From Chitinophagaceae bacterium (GTDB lineage: Bacteria; Bacteroidota; Bacteroidia; Chitinophagales; Chitinophagaceae): a stretch of 7,424 bases of DNA. The DNA is taken from NCBI GenBank assembly GCA_947378615.1, contig CANCKV010000145.1, positions 1-7,424 on the forward strand, written 5' to 3'. Shown in pieces: positions 6,523 through 7,424 of this stretch; positions within the stretch are counted from its first letter, which is position 1, and each line of letters begins with the position of its first letter. A program made the translations under genes and the position numbers. The notes beneath the pieces were generated by a model. That model did no database searches. It was not told the origin of the DNA and was given only the letters and a program-made list of their open reading frames with translations.

Positions 6523-7137
6523 CTAAATTCTGACCCACTCTTCTTTATTAAAATCATACCTTTTTATCACTCTAGCAGGATTGCCGACCGCTACAGAATA
6601 GGGAGGAATGCTTTTCGTAACAATAGCACCTGCTGCCACAACGCTATGTTTACCAATAGTTACGCCTGCAAGTATCACCACATTTGCGGCAATCCAACAT
6701 TCATCTTCAATAACCACAGGGTTTGTCAATATCTTTTGCTCATGAATTGGGAGATTAATATTCCGATATTCATGGTTTAGAGCACTAACAACAATGTTTT
6801 GGGCAAATATTACATGATTACCAATCGTAACAGGTCCAATAATAGTATTTCCCATTCCAATCAAGGTTTCATTACCGATGAGTACATCACCTACACCATT
6901 ATTGATGGTACAAAAATCTTCAATGGTAGAATTATTACCTAATTGAAACTGATTAAAAGGTAATACATCTATACGGGTTCTGTTTCTAATAACCGAACCA
7001 ATACCACGTTTATGAAGAAATGGATTTATTAAAATCTTTACCCAAAACCTTGGTCTTGCCTCCCGACTAGGGACAAGCATCCAATGAATCAACTTTTTAA
7101 GTTTTGGATTACTTTTAATTGAATCTTTTAAAGACAT
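6523..7137 (-). CDS. Hexapeptide-repeat (left-handed beta-helix) acyltransferase, WbbJ-like
   Basis: The 204-residue product is a member of the LbH O-acetyltransferase family, which transfers an acetyl or other acyl group from the CoA thioester to a sugar or similar acceptor, commonly in surface-polysaccharide or O-antigen synthesis. The N-terminus, with NPKLKKLIHWMLVP and ARPRFWVK, is typical of a Bacteroidota subgroup. Hexapeptide turns run from IGNETL (about 87) through IGPVTIG, with the loop ALNHEY carrying the probable catalytic His122, then IEDECWIAANVVILAGVTIG and VAVGNPARVIKRY near the end. Length and motifs look complete. The frame is open further upstream to a TTG at 7188, but the extra 17 residues match nothing I know. 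I chose the ATG at 7137 because it has an A/T-rich leader and gives the family's usual N-terminus. No glycosyltransferase neighbours are in view, so the acceptor is unknown. It converges with the PIN pseudogene. Confidence 0.94.
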   Translation of the reverse strand: MSLKDSIKSNPKLKKLIHWMLVPSREARPRFWVKILINPFLHKRGIGSVIRNRTRIDVLPFNQFQLGNNSTIEDFCTINNGVGDVLIGNETLIGMGNTIIGPVTIGNHVIFAQNIVVSALNHEYRNINLPIHEQKILTNPVVIEDECWIAANVVILAGVTIGKHSVVAAGAIVTKSIPPYSVAVGNPARVIKRYDFNKEEWVRI

Positions 7138-7424
7138 AATGTTAATTAAAATTGCTTTGAAAAATTTTAATACACCGTTATCACACAATATGATAATAGT
7201 GAAGATGCATTTCGTTTTATTTGCAAAAGAATGAAATAAAAATAAGGGTATAGTTTGATAATTTTTGAGAAATAAAGATATGGGGATAAAGTTTTTGATA
7301 GATATTTAACAAATCATGTACTTTCCTAGCTTTTTATACTAATTAATTAGTTGTTTGGAAGTAGATAAAAATGATTTATACAAATGAACTTCAGACTTTC
7401 GTTTTGCAATAACTATATTAATTT
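7138..7424. other. AT-rich upstream region of the acyltransferase, no gene seen
   Basis: No coding frame with recognisable content was found. On the minus strand no exact TAnnTTTG box is present, so the acyltransferase promoter is not identified. A short plus-strand frame opens at ATG 7384 and runs off the edge after 13 codons, too little to judge. Confidence 0.5.

Noticed and set aside
6484..6780. Plus-strand open frame of 98 codons
   Set aside because: It is antisense to the acyltransferase, whose hexapeptide motifs are unmistakable.
7384..7424. Possible gene start at the right edge
   Set aside because: Only 13 codons are visible and nothing about them or their upstream sequence is distinctive.

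Overview
The window is AT-rich, has almost no Shine-Dalgarno sites and uses A-rich leaders before its start codons. One upstream region carries a TAnnTTTG-type -7 box. The gene families (YD-repeat proteins, a short lipoprotein signal, a WbbJ-like acyltransferase) also point to Bacteroidota, probably a Flavobacteriia-, Chitinophagia- or Cytophagia-type chromosome. There are no rRNA, tRNA, integrase or transposase genes and no CRISPR array.

Left half (1-4186, all minus strand). Read in the direction of transcription, the order is a 221-residue protein of unknown function (3521-4186), a strong intrinsic terminator (3456-3490), a 712-residue protein joining a cytoplasmic YD/RHS-like repeat domain to a BCS1-type AAA+ ATPase (1295-3433), and the first 384 residues of a tandem paralogue of that protein (1153 running off the left edge). 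The paralogues are separated by 141 bp. That spacer holds an 88-bp repeat element with 13-bp inverted ends, and a palindrome just ahead of the second gene. This paralogue pair is the best candidate in the window for an undescribed system: repeat domains of a kind usually seen on secreted or surface proteins, here without a signal peptide and fused to a remodelling ATPase.

Middle (4187-5168). This is a gene-free divergent spacer of nearly 1 kb. It contains a regular array of about nine 21-bp units, each built on an imperfect palindrome (AACTTAT-N5-ATAAGTT). A 21-bp perfect inverted repeat spanning several units could fold into a very long hairpin. A -7-like box precedes the rightward gene.

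Right half (5169-7424). A plus-strand lipoprotein of unknown function (5169-6044) is followed by a decayed plus-strand VapC-like PIN-domain toxin gene (6155-6478), broken by a frameshift and several stops. Next is a convergent, intact minus-strand hexapeptide-repeat acyltransferase (6523-7137). The last 287 bp hold nothing recognisable. No functional link between the right-hand genes and the left-hand AAA+ locus can be shown from the sequence.
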